Source: Desulfuromonadaceae bacterium
GTDB taxonomy: Bacteria; Desulfobacterota; Desulfuromonadia; Desulfuromonadales; UBA2294
Direction of reading: 5' to 3'
NCBI GenBank assembly: GCA_024636225.1
Contig: JAGXHN010000004.1
Location: forward strand, 1 to 6,067
DNA length: 6,067 bases
Part shown: positions 1 to 5,252 of the stretch, piece after piece
Layout: each line of letters begins with the position of its first letter
Numbering within the stretch: the first letter of the stretch is position 1
Program-made: the position numbers and the translations under genes
Notes under the pieces: model-generated
Told to the model about the DNA's origin: nothing
Seen by the model: the letters and a program-made list of their open reading frames with translations, nothing else
Databases searched by the model: none

Positions 1-2
1 CA

Positions 3-173
3 ATACAGAGCCTCGATAAGGGTTTGGTGCAGAATCTTGCAACCATAATATTGAAACGAAGCCAGAACGATTTGAGTTCTTCTAAATCTGCCCAGTACAA
101 AAGCGAAAAGCAAAAGCTTATTCGTCGACGGACCCGTTTACCTCTTGACAGCCGGAGGCCTTATAAGGGTTAG
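3..173 (+). CDS. possible 3' end of an unidentified gene, open at window edge
   Basis: One plus-strand frame is open from the first bases to a TAG at 171-173, giving 56 residues with no start inside the window. The other two plus frames and the minus frames are interrupted by stops. The peptide is rich in Lys, Arg, Ser and Gln and ends ...RLPLDSRRPYKG. I do not recognise a family. The composition could be the basic tail of a DNA- or RNA-binding protein, but an open frame this short can occur by chance. The stop overlaps the GTTAGCCGC repeat at 169-177, so if the gene is real it converges on the minus-strand membrane-protein gene. Low confidence that it is coding. Confidence 0.2.
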   Translation: MQSLDKGLVQNLATIILKRSQNDLSSSKSAQYKSEKQKLIRRRTRLPLDSRRPYKG

Positions 174-478
174 CCGCTAATTATTTTCATATTTAGACAA
201 ATCAACCGTTTCGATCGGCTTATCTTTTGCTGCTTGTTTACGGCGATGTATTAAGTAAAGAATCGAACCGACTACAAGAATAATGGTAGCAACAACAAGT
301 TTTGTTTTAGCTAGAGTTTCGGAATGTATTGCTGGGAACAGTGGCGAAAGTGCATCTAAAACAAACCATAAAAGGCCAGTAATGGATCCAACACCCAAAA
401 TAGTTAGTAGGAGAGGTTTGTTGCCACCCAGTAATTCTCGCAAAAAATCGTTCATAAATATTCCAGTGTGCGGCTAAC
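169..478. mobile_element. putative integron gene cassette, bounded by inverse GTTAGCCGC cores
   Basis: GTTAGCCGC at 169-177 and its exact reverse complement GCGGCTAAC at 470-478 bracket the 92-aa gene tightly. In an integrated cassette the TTRRRY at the 5' end and the RYYYAAC that opens its own attC are complementary, because they form one core pair in the excised circle. That is the arrangement here, read on the minus strand. The cassette's own attC should continue below 169. CCTTATAAGG at 159-168 is a 10-base palindrome there, but I found no convincing second core within 140 bases, so that attC is degenerate, truncated or absent. The alternative is a small element with 9-base terminal inverted repeats: AGG flanks both outer ends and could be a 3-base target duplication. 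Confidence 0.4.
177..455 (-). CDS. small two-helix membrane protein, cassette-like gene
   Basis: Encodes 92 residues. A short amphipathic N-terminus is followed by two hydrophobic segments, about residues 13-40 and 51-73. A positively charged RRK cluster and a hydrophilic tail ending ...LSKYENN follow, so the tail is probably cytoplasmic. No catalytic motif is visible and I do not recognise the family. The start is the ATG at 453-455, with GGAA five bases upstream as a modest ribosome binding site. The gene is compact: its leader is only about 20 bases after a GTTAGCC core. Its TAG stop overlaps by one base the exact inverse copy GCGGCTAAC (minus-strand reading). Very short leaders and stops that run into the recombination site are typical of integron gene cassettes, and small membrane proteins of unknown function are common cassette cargo. 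That the protein is real: fairly sure. Its role: unknown. Confidence 0.6.
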   Translation of the reverse strand: MNDFLRELLGGNKPLLLTILGVGSITGLLWFVLDALSPLFPAIHSETLAKTKLVVATIILVVGSILYLIHRRKQAAKDKPIETVDLSKYENN

Positions 479-536
479 AGGGATTAGACTGCAGCGGTCA
501 TATTGGATATGACGGCAGCCGTGCTATTTGTTGAAT
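472..536 (-). repeat. attC: candidate integron attC site upstream of the 92-aa gene
   Basis: On the minus strand the 65-base segment begins ATTCAAC, which fits the RYYYAAC core, and ends GTTAGCC, close to the GTTRRRY core. Between them is an imperfect palindrome centred on 504-506. Its arms pair 497-503 with 507-513 perfectly (GTCATAT/ATATGAC) and continue with mismatches through 491-495/515-519 and 488-489/521-522. TAG 485-487 then pairs with CTA 524-526, leaving G523 extrahelical. An unpaired spacer follows, then AAC/GTT pairing of 476-478 with 530-532. Length, core boxes, unpaired central spacer and extrahelical base all match the single-strand-folded attC architecture known from integrons. 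The GTTAGCC box departs from consensus at one purine. No integrase gene is in the window. Confidence 0.45.
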
Positions 537-803
537 TTTCCCATAATTTCAACATCTTATTTTTAGTCACTTTTGATAGCATTCTTTTACCATCTTTGGA
601 TGGGGATCATGCCCAATCTGTGAATGTATAAAAGTGCAGTTCAACAGAAATAGAAATATCCCCTTAAACGCAAAAAGACGCCACCCGCTTTTCAGCAGCT
701 GACGCTCACAAATGTTTCCTTGTTTAACCCATAACCCCTCCAAATCAAAATGATTCGAGGGATCTGTATAACATTATTAATCGCTTTTCACAACTTTAAC
801 AAA
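537..803. other. gene-free AT-rich stretch
   Basis: I see no supported gene, RNA or terminator here. Two isolated RYYYAAC-like heptamers on the plus strand (GTTCAAC 639-645, GTTTAAC 722-728) lack partners at attC spacing. A hairpin at 736-761 pairs CCCTC with GAGGG and, with a bulge, an inner ATCA/TGAT arm. It has no following T-run and no evident job. If the cassette reading is right, this may be a decayed or ORF-less neighbouring cassette. Confidence 0.3.
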
Positions 804-950
804 TCAGCCCCTCTGCCGGGGATCAATAACCTTAGTTCGTTCATCGGTATCGTTCCGCGCCAGATAGCGGCCAACTCTATTTAAAGGTTCTGAATGAACC
901 ATACTCGGTTGCCCCATCTTCGGCCGGGCTTCTTTTTTGGCAATGCTCAT
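804..950 (-). CDS. small 48-aa hypothetical protein
   Basis: Reading the minus strand from the ATG at 948-950 to TGA at 804-806 gives 48 residues. They are hydrophilic and basic, starting MSIAKKEARPK and ending ...VIDPRQRG, with a central NRVGRYLARNDTDERTK stretch. There is no membrane segment, Cys pair or recognised domain. Two things suggest it is real: an AAGGGA ribosome binding site eight bases before the ATG, and a plausible -35/-10 pair at a sensible distance (985-1013). It diverges from the M50 protease gene and runs in the same direction as the cassette-like gene. It could also be a remnant of a longer gene. I do not recognise a family, and chance remains possible at this length. Confidence 0.35.
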   Translation of the reverse strand: MSIAKKEARPKMGQPSMVHSEPLNRVGRYLARNDTDERTKVIDPRQRG

Positions 951-984
951 TTATGAATCCCTTCTCGTATATGCAGAGGGGATT

Positions 985-1013
985 TTTATAACTGCCGGTG
1001 TTCGGTCCTGCAA
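985..1013 (-). promoter_or_regulatory. candidate sigma-70 promoter for the 48-aa ORF
   Basis: On the minus strand TTGCAG (1008-1013) and TATAAA (985-990) are separated by exactly 17 bases. The -10 is a five-of-six match and the -35 only three of six. Transcription would begin roughly 25-30 bases before the ribosome binding site of the 804-950 ORF. Prediction only. Confidence 0.28.
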
Positions 1014-1118
1014 TGGTGCAATTTACCTGCAATTAAATACTGCTGGCGGCTTCCCTCGAAATACCCTATCCTGCAAAAAAAACCTGATCAATAAAACCTC
1101 TGTCCATTGGAAATATAA

Positions 1119-2012
1119 ATGAACGATCCGCAGTCAGATCCGGAAAACAACATCCCCTATAGATTCGAACCCGCCTCGAACCCGCCACCGCCCAAAAAAA
1201 GTCTGCTGCGCAAACTCGGCCCGATCGGCCTGCTGTTGCTCTTTGTTTTCGGCAAGCTCAAATATCTTGGATTCATCCTGCAGATCGGCAAGTTCAAAAC
1301 CTTCATCACAATGCTGATCAGCATCTGGGCGTATGCCTTGTTCTGGGGGTGGTCGTTTGCGGTCGGGTTTGTGGCGCTGCTGTTTATCCACGAAATGGGG
1401 CATGTGATTGCGTTGCGGATGATGGGAATAAAAGCGACGGCACCGATGTTTATTCCGTTTATGGGCGCCTATATCGGCATGAAGCAGCTGCCGAAAAATG
1501 CTTTTGATGAGGCGGTAATGGCTTATGGTGGGCCGCTGCTCGGCACCATCGGGGCGATCGGCTGCGCCGGGGCAGGTTATCTGACCGGCAACCCTTTCTG
1601 GTTCGCTCTGGCGATGACCGGATTTTTACTTAATCTCTTCAATCTTCTGCCGATCTCCCCTCTGGATGGCGGACGGATCATCGGCGTAATCAGTCCAAAA
1701 TTATGGATCGTCGGTCTGATCGGAGCGATCGGCCTGTTTTATCTCACCTGGTCTCCGATCGTTGCCCTGATTATTATCCTGGGGAGTTATCAGATCTACT
1801 CGGCGTCAAAACGTACCGCAGATGAAAAGAGACGCTACTATGCGGTGACGTTTGGAAAAAGGGTCTTCGTCGGTTTTGCCTTTCTGACTCTGCTGGCGGT
1901 AACGTCTGTCGGTATGCTGGCGATGCAGGTGCCGCTGAGCGCATTTCAGCAGCAGGAGATGGGGACCGGGGACACATCGGTGGAGCATGAACCGTTGGTC
2001 CGCATCAAATAG
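1119..2012 (+). CDS. site-2 protease family (M50) intramembrane zinc metalloprotease
   Basis: The 297-residue protein is highly hydrophobic after a 30-residue Pro-rich polar N-terminus. The zinc site is intact: HEMGH at residues 91-95 lies in a membrane helix, and the third ligand Asp183 sits in the NLLPISPLDGGR motif (175-186), as in M50 proteases. Further hydrophobic segments lie near 34-56, 62-82, 140-160, 164-178, 194-222 and 247-270. No PDZ or CBS domain is evident, so this is a compact form unlike RseP. Such enzymes cut membrane-embedded substrates, often anti-sigma factors or signalling proteins. The substrate here is unknown and no anti-sigma gene adjoins it. The ATG at 1119 is preceded by GGAAA at 1109-1113, a weak site. 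It stands alone, with 273 bases before the next gene and no clear terminator. The family assignment is secure. Confidence 0.93.
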   Translation: MNDPQSDPENNIPYRFEPASNPPPPKKSLLRKLGPIGLLLLFVFGKLKYLGFILQIGKFKTFITMLISIWAYALFWGWSFAVGFVALLFIHEMGHVIALRMMGIKATAPMFIPFMGAYIGMKQLPKNAFDEAVMAYGGPLLGTIGAIGCAGAGYLTGNPFWFALAMTGFLLNLFNLLPISPLDGGRIIGVISPKLWIVGLIGAIGLFYLTWSPIVALIIILGSYQIYSASKRTADEKRRYYAVTFGKRVFVGFAFLTLLAVTSVGMLAMQVPLSAFQQQEMGTGDTSVEHEPLVRIK

Positions 2013-2107
2013 TTTTTATTTCAATGCGAAAATCGTTGTCGTAAAAAAGGTCTGTTCCTGTTTTCTCAGCGGTGCAACCCGAAAGTCTCTGTGATGATTT
2101 TTGATGT

Positions 2108-2143
2108 TTTGCCGGATCGTTTTAACTTTGGAATTTGCCGGAT
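2108..2143. repeat. 10-base direct repeat TTTGCCGGAT, 26-base period
   Basis: TTTGCCGGAT occurs at 2108-2117 and again at 2134-2143 in the leader region of the DUF4388 gene. The 26-base period is about two and a half helical turns. It may be a pair of regulator half-sites upstream of the operon or may be chance. No known operator is recognised. Confidence 0.3.
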
Positions 2144-2241
2144 ATGAAATTATTGTCCTGATGCCGTGTTGAACTGCTTGAATTTGCGCGCTGTTTTGAG
2201 TTATGTTGTCGAAATTGCTTGATGAGTGGAGGGGGATGCAA

Positions 2242-2261
2242 CAGGCGCTGATTGACGCCTG
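2242..2261 (+). promoter_or_regulatory. leader hairpin upstream of the DUF4388 gene
   Basis: CAGGCG (2242-2247) and CGCCTG (2256-2261) are perfect inverse arms around an 8-base loop. The hairpin ends 12 bases before the GAGG ribosome binding site at 2274-2277. Without a T-run it is not a terminator. It could stabilise the message or bind a protein. Upstream, TTGAAT and TTATGT 17 bases apart (about 2179-2207) are a weak possible promoter. Confidence 0.3.
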
Positions 2262-2285
2262 CAAATTTACCACGAGGTAGCTTAA

Positions 2286-3461
2286 ATGGCTTTTACCGGT
2301 GATCTTGAACACCTGCCGATTGTTGATGTGATTCAATTGATGCATTCGACCCGTAATTCCGGGATCTTGCACATCAAAGGGAAGCGTGGTGAGAGTCAGC
2401 TTGTTTTTAAAAACGGGTATATCGTCGGAGCCAGTCACCTGAATAATGGTGTTCGTATTGGTGATATTCTGGTTGCGCACGGTGCCATCACCGAAGAGGC
2501 GCTGCAGGAGGCTCTCGGTATTCAGCATACGCCCGGAACCCCCCGCCGCCCACTTATCGTCACTCTGCTCGATTGGGGGATGGTCGGGGAGCAGGAAGCC
2601 TACACGGCGTTAAAATCCCTGATTGAATTGACCCTGATCGAAGTTCTGACCTGGCGCAAAGGGGAATTTACTCTTGAGGCAAAAGATGAGACGGCGGCTG
2701 ATGCCTTTAAATATTACCCGGATGAGATCGAACGTGAAATCAATGTAGATGTGCAGAGTATCCTGATGGATGCGCTGCGTCTGTTCGATGAAAAAATCCG
2801 TGATGGGGAGCTGGTTCTCGAAGAAGAGGAGCCGGATTTAACGGAAGGGATCACGGCTGATCTTCTCGGTCTGGATAATCTCGATAGTCTGGAACGCAGA
2901 ATTCCCGGGGTGTATCAGGGGTTGGACGACCCCGGCGCTGCGGTAAAAACCAAACCGGCACCGCCGCGCCAGGTCTCCGTTATACGGCGTTTGAATGAGT
3001 TTCTGGCCCTGCTGCCGGAGTTGGGAACGGCACCTGAAATTGCCGAGGGGGTCATGCAGCTGACCGCGACGATCTTTGACCGGGCATTAACTCTGGTTGT
3101 GCGTCCCGAGGGTCTGTTTGCCCAAAGATCGATCGGGATTGCTCAGTCGCGTGATGAGGGGATTGCCCCCTCTCTCGGGTTCGAAGTTCCGATCGGTGCC
3201 GTTTCGATTTTGCAGCAGACGCTGAAATCGGGAGAACTCTATTGCGGGGCCGCTGATGACGCGATCAAGAGAGGGTTGCAGGATAAATTCGGCGCCCCGA
3301 CTGACCCGACCGTTCTGCTTTTGCCGATCAAACGGTTTGGCCGGTCGATCTTTATGGTCTATGCGGATTTCGGCACCGAGCTGAAAGTGGAGGTTCCGGT
3401 TGAAATTCTGGAAATGATGATCGATCAGGTTGCGGAGGCATTGGAATACGCCGGAGCTTAA
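2286..3461 (+). CDS. DUF4388 domain protein with C-terminal GAF-like region
   Basis: A soluble 391-residue protein. Residues 1 to about 155 match the DUF4388 (PatA N-terminal-like) pattern: FTGDLEHLPIVDVIQLMHSTRNSG opening, then ILHIKG, LVFKNGYIVGA and IGDILVAHGAITEEAL. An acidic linker (about 165-230, with an EEEEPDL run) leads to a C-terminal domain near 233-390. Its alternating strands and helices (LLPELGTAPEIAEGVMQLTA..., VLLLPIKRFGRSIFMVYADF) look GAF-like. DUF4388 proteins in delta-proteobacteria commonly serve as regulatory or adaptor parts in signalling and gliding or pilus control; no catalytic residues are visible. The ATG has GAGG eight bases upstream. The PilT-like ATPase gene begins 50 bases downstream on the same strand, so the two are probably co-transcribed and may act together. 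Domain call firm; the GAF label and function are inference. Confidence 0.85.
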   Translation: MAFTGDLEHLPIVDVIQLMHSTRNSGILHIKGKRGESQLVFKNGYIVGASHLNNGVRIGDILVAHGAITEEALQEALGIQHTPGTPRRPLIVTLLDWGMVGEQEAYTALKSLIELTLIEVLTWRKGEFTLEAKDETAADAFKYYPDEIEREINVDVQSILMDALRLFDEKIRDGELVLEEEEPDLTEGITADLLGLDNLDSLERRIPGVYQGLDDPGAAVKTKPAPPRQVSVIRRLNEFLALLPELGTAPEIAEGVMQLTATIFDRALTLVVRPEGLFAQRSIGIAQSRDEGIAPSLGFEVPIGAVSILQQTLKSGELYCGAADDAIKRGLQDKFGAPTDPTVLLLPIKRFGRSIFMVYADFGTELKVEVPVEILEMMIDQVAEALEYAGA

Positions 3462-3470
3462 TCAGGCTGA

Positions 3471-3491
3471 AACGTCGAGTTATGAGACGTT
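3471..3491 (+). promoter_or_regulatory. small intercistronic hairpin between the DUF4388 and pilT-like genes
   Basis: AACGTC (3471-3476) and GACGTT (3486-3491) are perfect inverse arms around a 9-base loop. The hairpin sits in the 50-base gap, ten bases before the TGAGGTG ribosome binding site of the ATPase gene. There is no T-run, so it should not terminate. It may tune relative expression or mRNA stability. Confidence 0.25.
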
Positions 3492-3511
3492 CAACGATAT
3501 GAGGTGCGATT

Positions 3512-4579
3512 ATGGATGCAGCAATATTAAATCAGATTCTCGGTATTGCCTTTGAAAAGCGGGTATCGGATGTTCATTTTGAAGTTGATAATCCGCCGTT
3601 TTTTCGCGGTCGGGGGCAGTTGATCCGTTCCAAACTGGCGCACCTGAAGCCGGTGGATACAGAATTTATTGCGGCGACAATTCTGGAGCAGAGCGGGCGA
3701 ACCCTCTCGGAGGAGATTCGCGAGACCGACGCTTCCTATGCGCTCGAAGATGGCGGCCGTTTTCGCGTCAGCATCTTCAAGCAACGTGGCAGTTTCGGGG
3801 TCGTCATGCGCGTGATCCCACCGCAGATCGGCACACTGAAGGAACTTAACCTGCCAGCGGTACTGCAGGAGATCATCAAGGCGCCGAACGGGTTGATCCT
3901 GGTCACCGGTCCGACCGGAAACGGGAAGTCGACGACTCTGGCCTCAATGATAAATCTGCTCAATCAAAAGCAGGATTACAACATCATCACGGTTGAAGAT
4001 CCGATCGAATTCATCTTCACTTCGGAGAAGAGCTGCATTATTCAGCGAGAGGTCGGTATCGATACGCAAGGGTTCAGTCATGCTCTGAAAGCGGCCTTGC
4101 GTATGGATCCGGATGTGATCATGGTCGGCGAGATGCGCGATCTGGAGACGATCGATTCCTGTATCAAGGCGGCCGAGACCGGACACCTCGTCTTCTCGAC
4201 TCTGCACACACAAGGGGCGGTCTCGACCATCAACCGTCTGCTCGGCAATTTCCCGCCCGATTCCCAGGAGATTCTGCGGCATCGTCTGGCGGATATTCTT
4301 GTTGCAACCGTCTCTTTGCGTCTGGTTAAGGACAAGGCCGGAGAAACACTGATTCCGGTGGTTGAGGTGATGCGGACAACAACGACGATTCAGGCCTGTA
4401 TCCGCGAAGGGCGTCTGGACGAGATCGGGAAGCATATTGAAAACGGCCGCTCCGAGTACCATATGCAGACCATGGATCAGCATCTGGTCGATCTTTGCAA
4501 AAACGGGTTGATCACTGTCGACGCGGCCAAACAGGTCTCACGTTCGATGGATCTGGAACGCAAATTGATGTTTACCTGA
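3512..4579 (+). CDS. PilT/PilU-like type IV pilus retraction ATPase
   Basis: The 355-residue length is normal for PilT. An N-terminal PAS-like domain (about 1-100) precedes the RecA-like ATPase core. Motifs in order: Walker A GPTGNGKST (133-141, Asn where Ser is usual), Asp box VEDPIEF (161-167), Walker B VIMVGEMRD (202-210) and His box GHLVFSTLHT (224-233). All catalytic residues (Lys139, Glu207, His232) are present. PilT-family hexamers power depolymerisation of type IV pili at the inner membrane. The C-terminal region keeps MQTMDQHLVDLCKNGLIT, but the AIRNLIRE motif of canonical PilT is diverged to IQACIREG, suggesting a paralogue or PilU-like role. The start is ATG 3512, with GAGG seven bases before it. 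It ends just before a strong terminator. I leave the symbol blank because several pilT paralogues usually coexist. Confidence 0.92.
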   Translation: MDAAILNQILGIAFEKRVSDVHFEVDNPPFFRGRGQLIRSKLAHLKPVDTEFIAATILEQSGRTLSEEIRETDASYALEDGGRFRVSIFKQRGSFGVVMRVIPPQIGTLKELNLPAVLQEIIKAPNGLILVTGPTGNGKSTTLASMINLLNQKQDYNIITVEDPIEFIFTSEKSCIIQREVGIDTQGFSHALKAALRMDPDVIMVGEMRDLETIDSCIKAAETGHLVFSTLHTQGAVSTINRLLGNFPPDSQEILRHRLADILVATVSLRLVKDKAGETLIPVVEVMRTTTTIQACIREGRLDEIGKHIENGRSEYHMQTMDQHLVDLCKNGLITVDAAKQVSRSMDLERKLMFT

Positions 4580-4580
4580 G

Positions 4581-4592
4581 TGACGTACGTCA
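4581..4592. repeat. perfect 12-base palindrome TGACGTACGTCA
   Basis: One base after the pilT-like stop codon lies a perfect 12-base palindrome. It is directly followed by the terminator hairpin and upstream of the ArsS remnant. It resembles a dimeric regulator operator and could once have belonged to the promoter of the lost arsS 5' region. No named regulator can be assigned. Confidence 0.35.
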
Positions 4593-4603
4593 TGCCGAAA
4601 AGC

Positions 4604-4637
4604 AAGAGGCCGGCTCCTGCATGGGAGCTGGCCTCTT
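4604..4637 (+). terminator. intrinsic terminator after the pilT-like gene
   Basis: A 14-base-pair stem (4604-4617 with 4624-4637, one G-U pair in RNA) encloses a 6-base loop TGCATG. The downstream tract TTTGTTTGT is moderately T-rich. The stem begins with AA and ends with TT, so it may also work from the other strand. Lying 24 bases after the stop, it should end the DUF4388-pilT transcript and separates it from the ArsS remnant. Confidence 0.75.
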
Positions 4638-4647
4638 TGTTTGTACC

Positions 4648-5163
4648 GTGCCGCTGGAAACTCCTGGACTGCATCTTCTTCAGACAAAACCTCGTCAGCC
4701 TGAAGCCGGTTTGGAACTGAATCTTGTCGCCAATCCGACCGGGGCGTTTCTACCGGCTGATCAATGCGCCGCCGAACAGAAATTCAAGAGTGATGCGCTG
4801 CGTAAATGGAGGATCGTTTTTAACTCCCTCTTTACCTTTGCTAATATGCCGCTCGGCCGTTTTTGTAACTGGCTTGAAAAATCAGGGAACTTTGAGAGTT
4901 CCATGGAAACCCTTGAAAAGGGATTCAATCCTTCGACTCTAAACGGTCTGATGTGTCGTTCACTCCTTTCGGTTGACTGGAACGGCCTGCTGTATGATTG
5001 CGATTTTAATCTGGCGGCCGGAATACCACTCGGTGGCAAACTGTTGCATGTATCGGAGCTTATGGAACCGCCACCGCGAGGGGGAGCGATTGCGACCGGC
5101 GATCACTGCTTCGCCTGCACCGCCGGTTCCGGCTTTACCTGAGGGGGAAAAATTGCGACCTAG
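4648..5163 (+). pseudogene. arsS: 5'-truncated ArsS (arsenosugar radical SAM) remnant with TGA-encoded selenocysteine
   Basis: The 171 sense codons (in-frame TGA counted) match only the C-terminal half of ArsS, a protein of roughly 320 residues. Recognisable blocks are LELNLVANPTGAFLP (usually LVYNP), NMPLGRF, FNPSTLNGLMCR, LSVDWNG, YDCDFN and HCFACTAGSG. The N-terminal radical SAM domain with its CxxxCxxC cluster motif is absent: upstream lie only the terminator and the pilT-like gene. ArsS is thought to join dimethylated arsenic to the 5'-deoxyadenosyl group in arsenosugar synthesis, which this piece could not do alone. TGA 5140-5142 aligns with the conserved last Cys of CTAGxGxxC; reading continues GGKIAT to TAG 5161-5163. 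No good start exists: GTG 4648 lacks a ribosome binding site and ATG 4621 sits in the terminator loop. The open frame, free of frameshifts, suggests recent truncation or retained use. The drift at DCDFNLAAG (usually DCDFNQML) favours decay. Confidence 0.7.
5077..5160 (+). repeat. imperfect 21-base in-frame direct repeat around the ArsS 3' end
   Basis: Bases 5077-5097 and 5140-5160 match at 17 of 21 positions. The differences are the first base and one whole triplet, GCG versus AAA. The offset of 63 bases keeps frame, so RGGAIAT in the body reappears as (Sec)GGKIAT at the tail. The first copy belongs to the conserved ArsS C-terminal region. The second forms the last codons and the left side of the candidate SECIS. 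Confidence 0.6.
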
Positions 5164-5172
5164 TTAGGTGGC
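5140..5172 (+). promoter_or_regulatory. selenocysteine TGA plus candidate bacterial SECIS hairpin
   Basis: Downstream of TGA 5140-5142, 5158-5161 pairs with 5166-5169 (ACCT/AGGT) around the loop AGTT. Below a G-G mismatch the stem continues with G5155-C5172 and C5156-G5171. The loop G is in the second position, and 19 bases separate the TGA from the loop. Both features fit the known bacterial SECIS pattern, in which the hairpin lies right after the UGA and has a G near the start of its apical loop. The stem is short, so confidence depends mainly on the conserved Cys position. Confidence 0.55.
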
Positions 5173-5184
5173 CAGATAACGTTG

Positions 5185-5221
5185 AAAAGGTCCTGATATT
5201 TGTCAGGGCCTTTTTATTTAT
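5185..5221 (+). terminator. intrinsic terminator after the ArsS remnant
   Basis: Bases 5185-5196 and 5203-5214 form a 12-base-pair stem (one G-U pair) with loop TATTTG, followed by a T-rich tract to about 5223. It lies 21 bases after the TAG stop. This is a textbook Rho-independent terminator, so the remnant keeps its original 3' end. Confidence 0.85.
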
Positions 5222-5227
5222 TTGTAA

Positions 5228-5252
5228 AATCAAGAGCTTGATTCTTTTTTTT
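5228..5252 (+). terminator. possible second, weak tandem terminator
   Basis: AATCAAG (5228-5234) and CTTGATT (5237-5243) are perfect inverse arms with a very tight centre, followed by C and eight T residues. The stem is AT-rich and would be weak, but right behind the first terminator it could act as back-up. Confidence 0.4.

Noticed and set aside
283..477. Plus-strand 64-codon ORF opposite the 92-aa gene
   Set aside because: Antisense to the hydrophobic two-helix protein, which has the better start context and a coherent membrane topology.
937..1122. Plus-strand 61-codon ORF just before the M50 gene
   Set aside because: No ribosome binding site and no family resemblance. It overlaps the promoter and start of the better-supported minus-strand 48-aa ORF and ends across the M50 start codon.
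2013..2285. Possible cyclic-dinucleotide riboswitch before the DUF4388 gene
   Set aside because: Looked for because such riboswitches are common in this group, but the conserved GEMM core bases are not present.
2016..2528. Long minus-strand ORF of 170 codons
   Set aside because: It runs antisense through the leader and first part of the well-supported DUF4388 gene and has no domain signature.
3944..4483. Minus-strand 179-codon ORF inside the ATPase gene
   Set aside because: Pure antisense shadow of a gene with complete ATPase motifs; its composition is mirror-like.
4495..4647. Upstream extension of the ArsS frame to an ATG inside the pilT-like gene
   Set aside because: These codons overlap the ATPase C-terminus and the terminator stem and show no ArsS similarity. 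The frame is open there only by chance.
4571..5143. Identical TTTACCTGAG at the ends of the pilT-like gene (4571-4580) and the ArsS frame (5134-5143)
   Set aside because: The 10-base identity does not extend on either side; most likely coincidence rather than a recombination scar.
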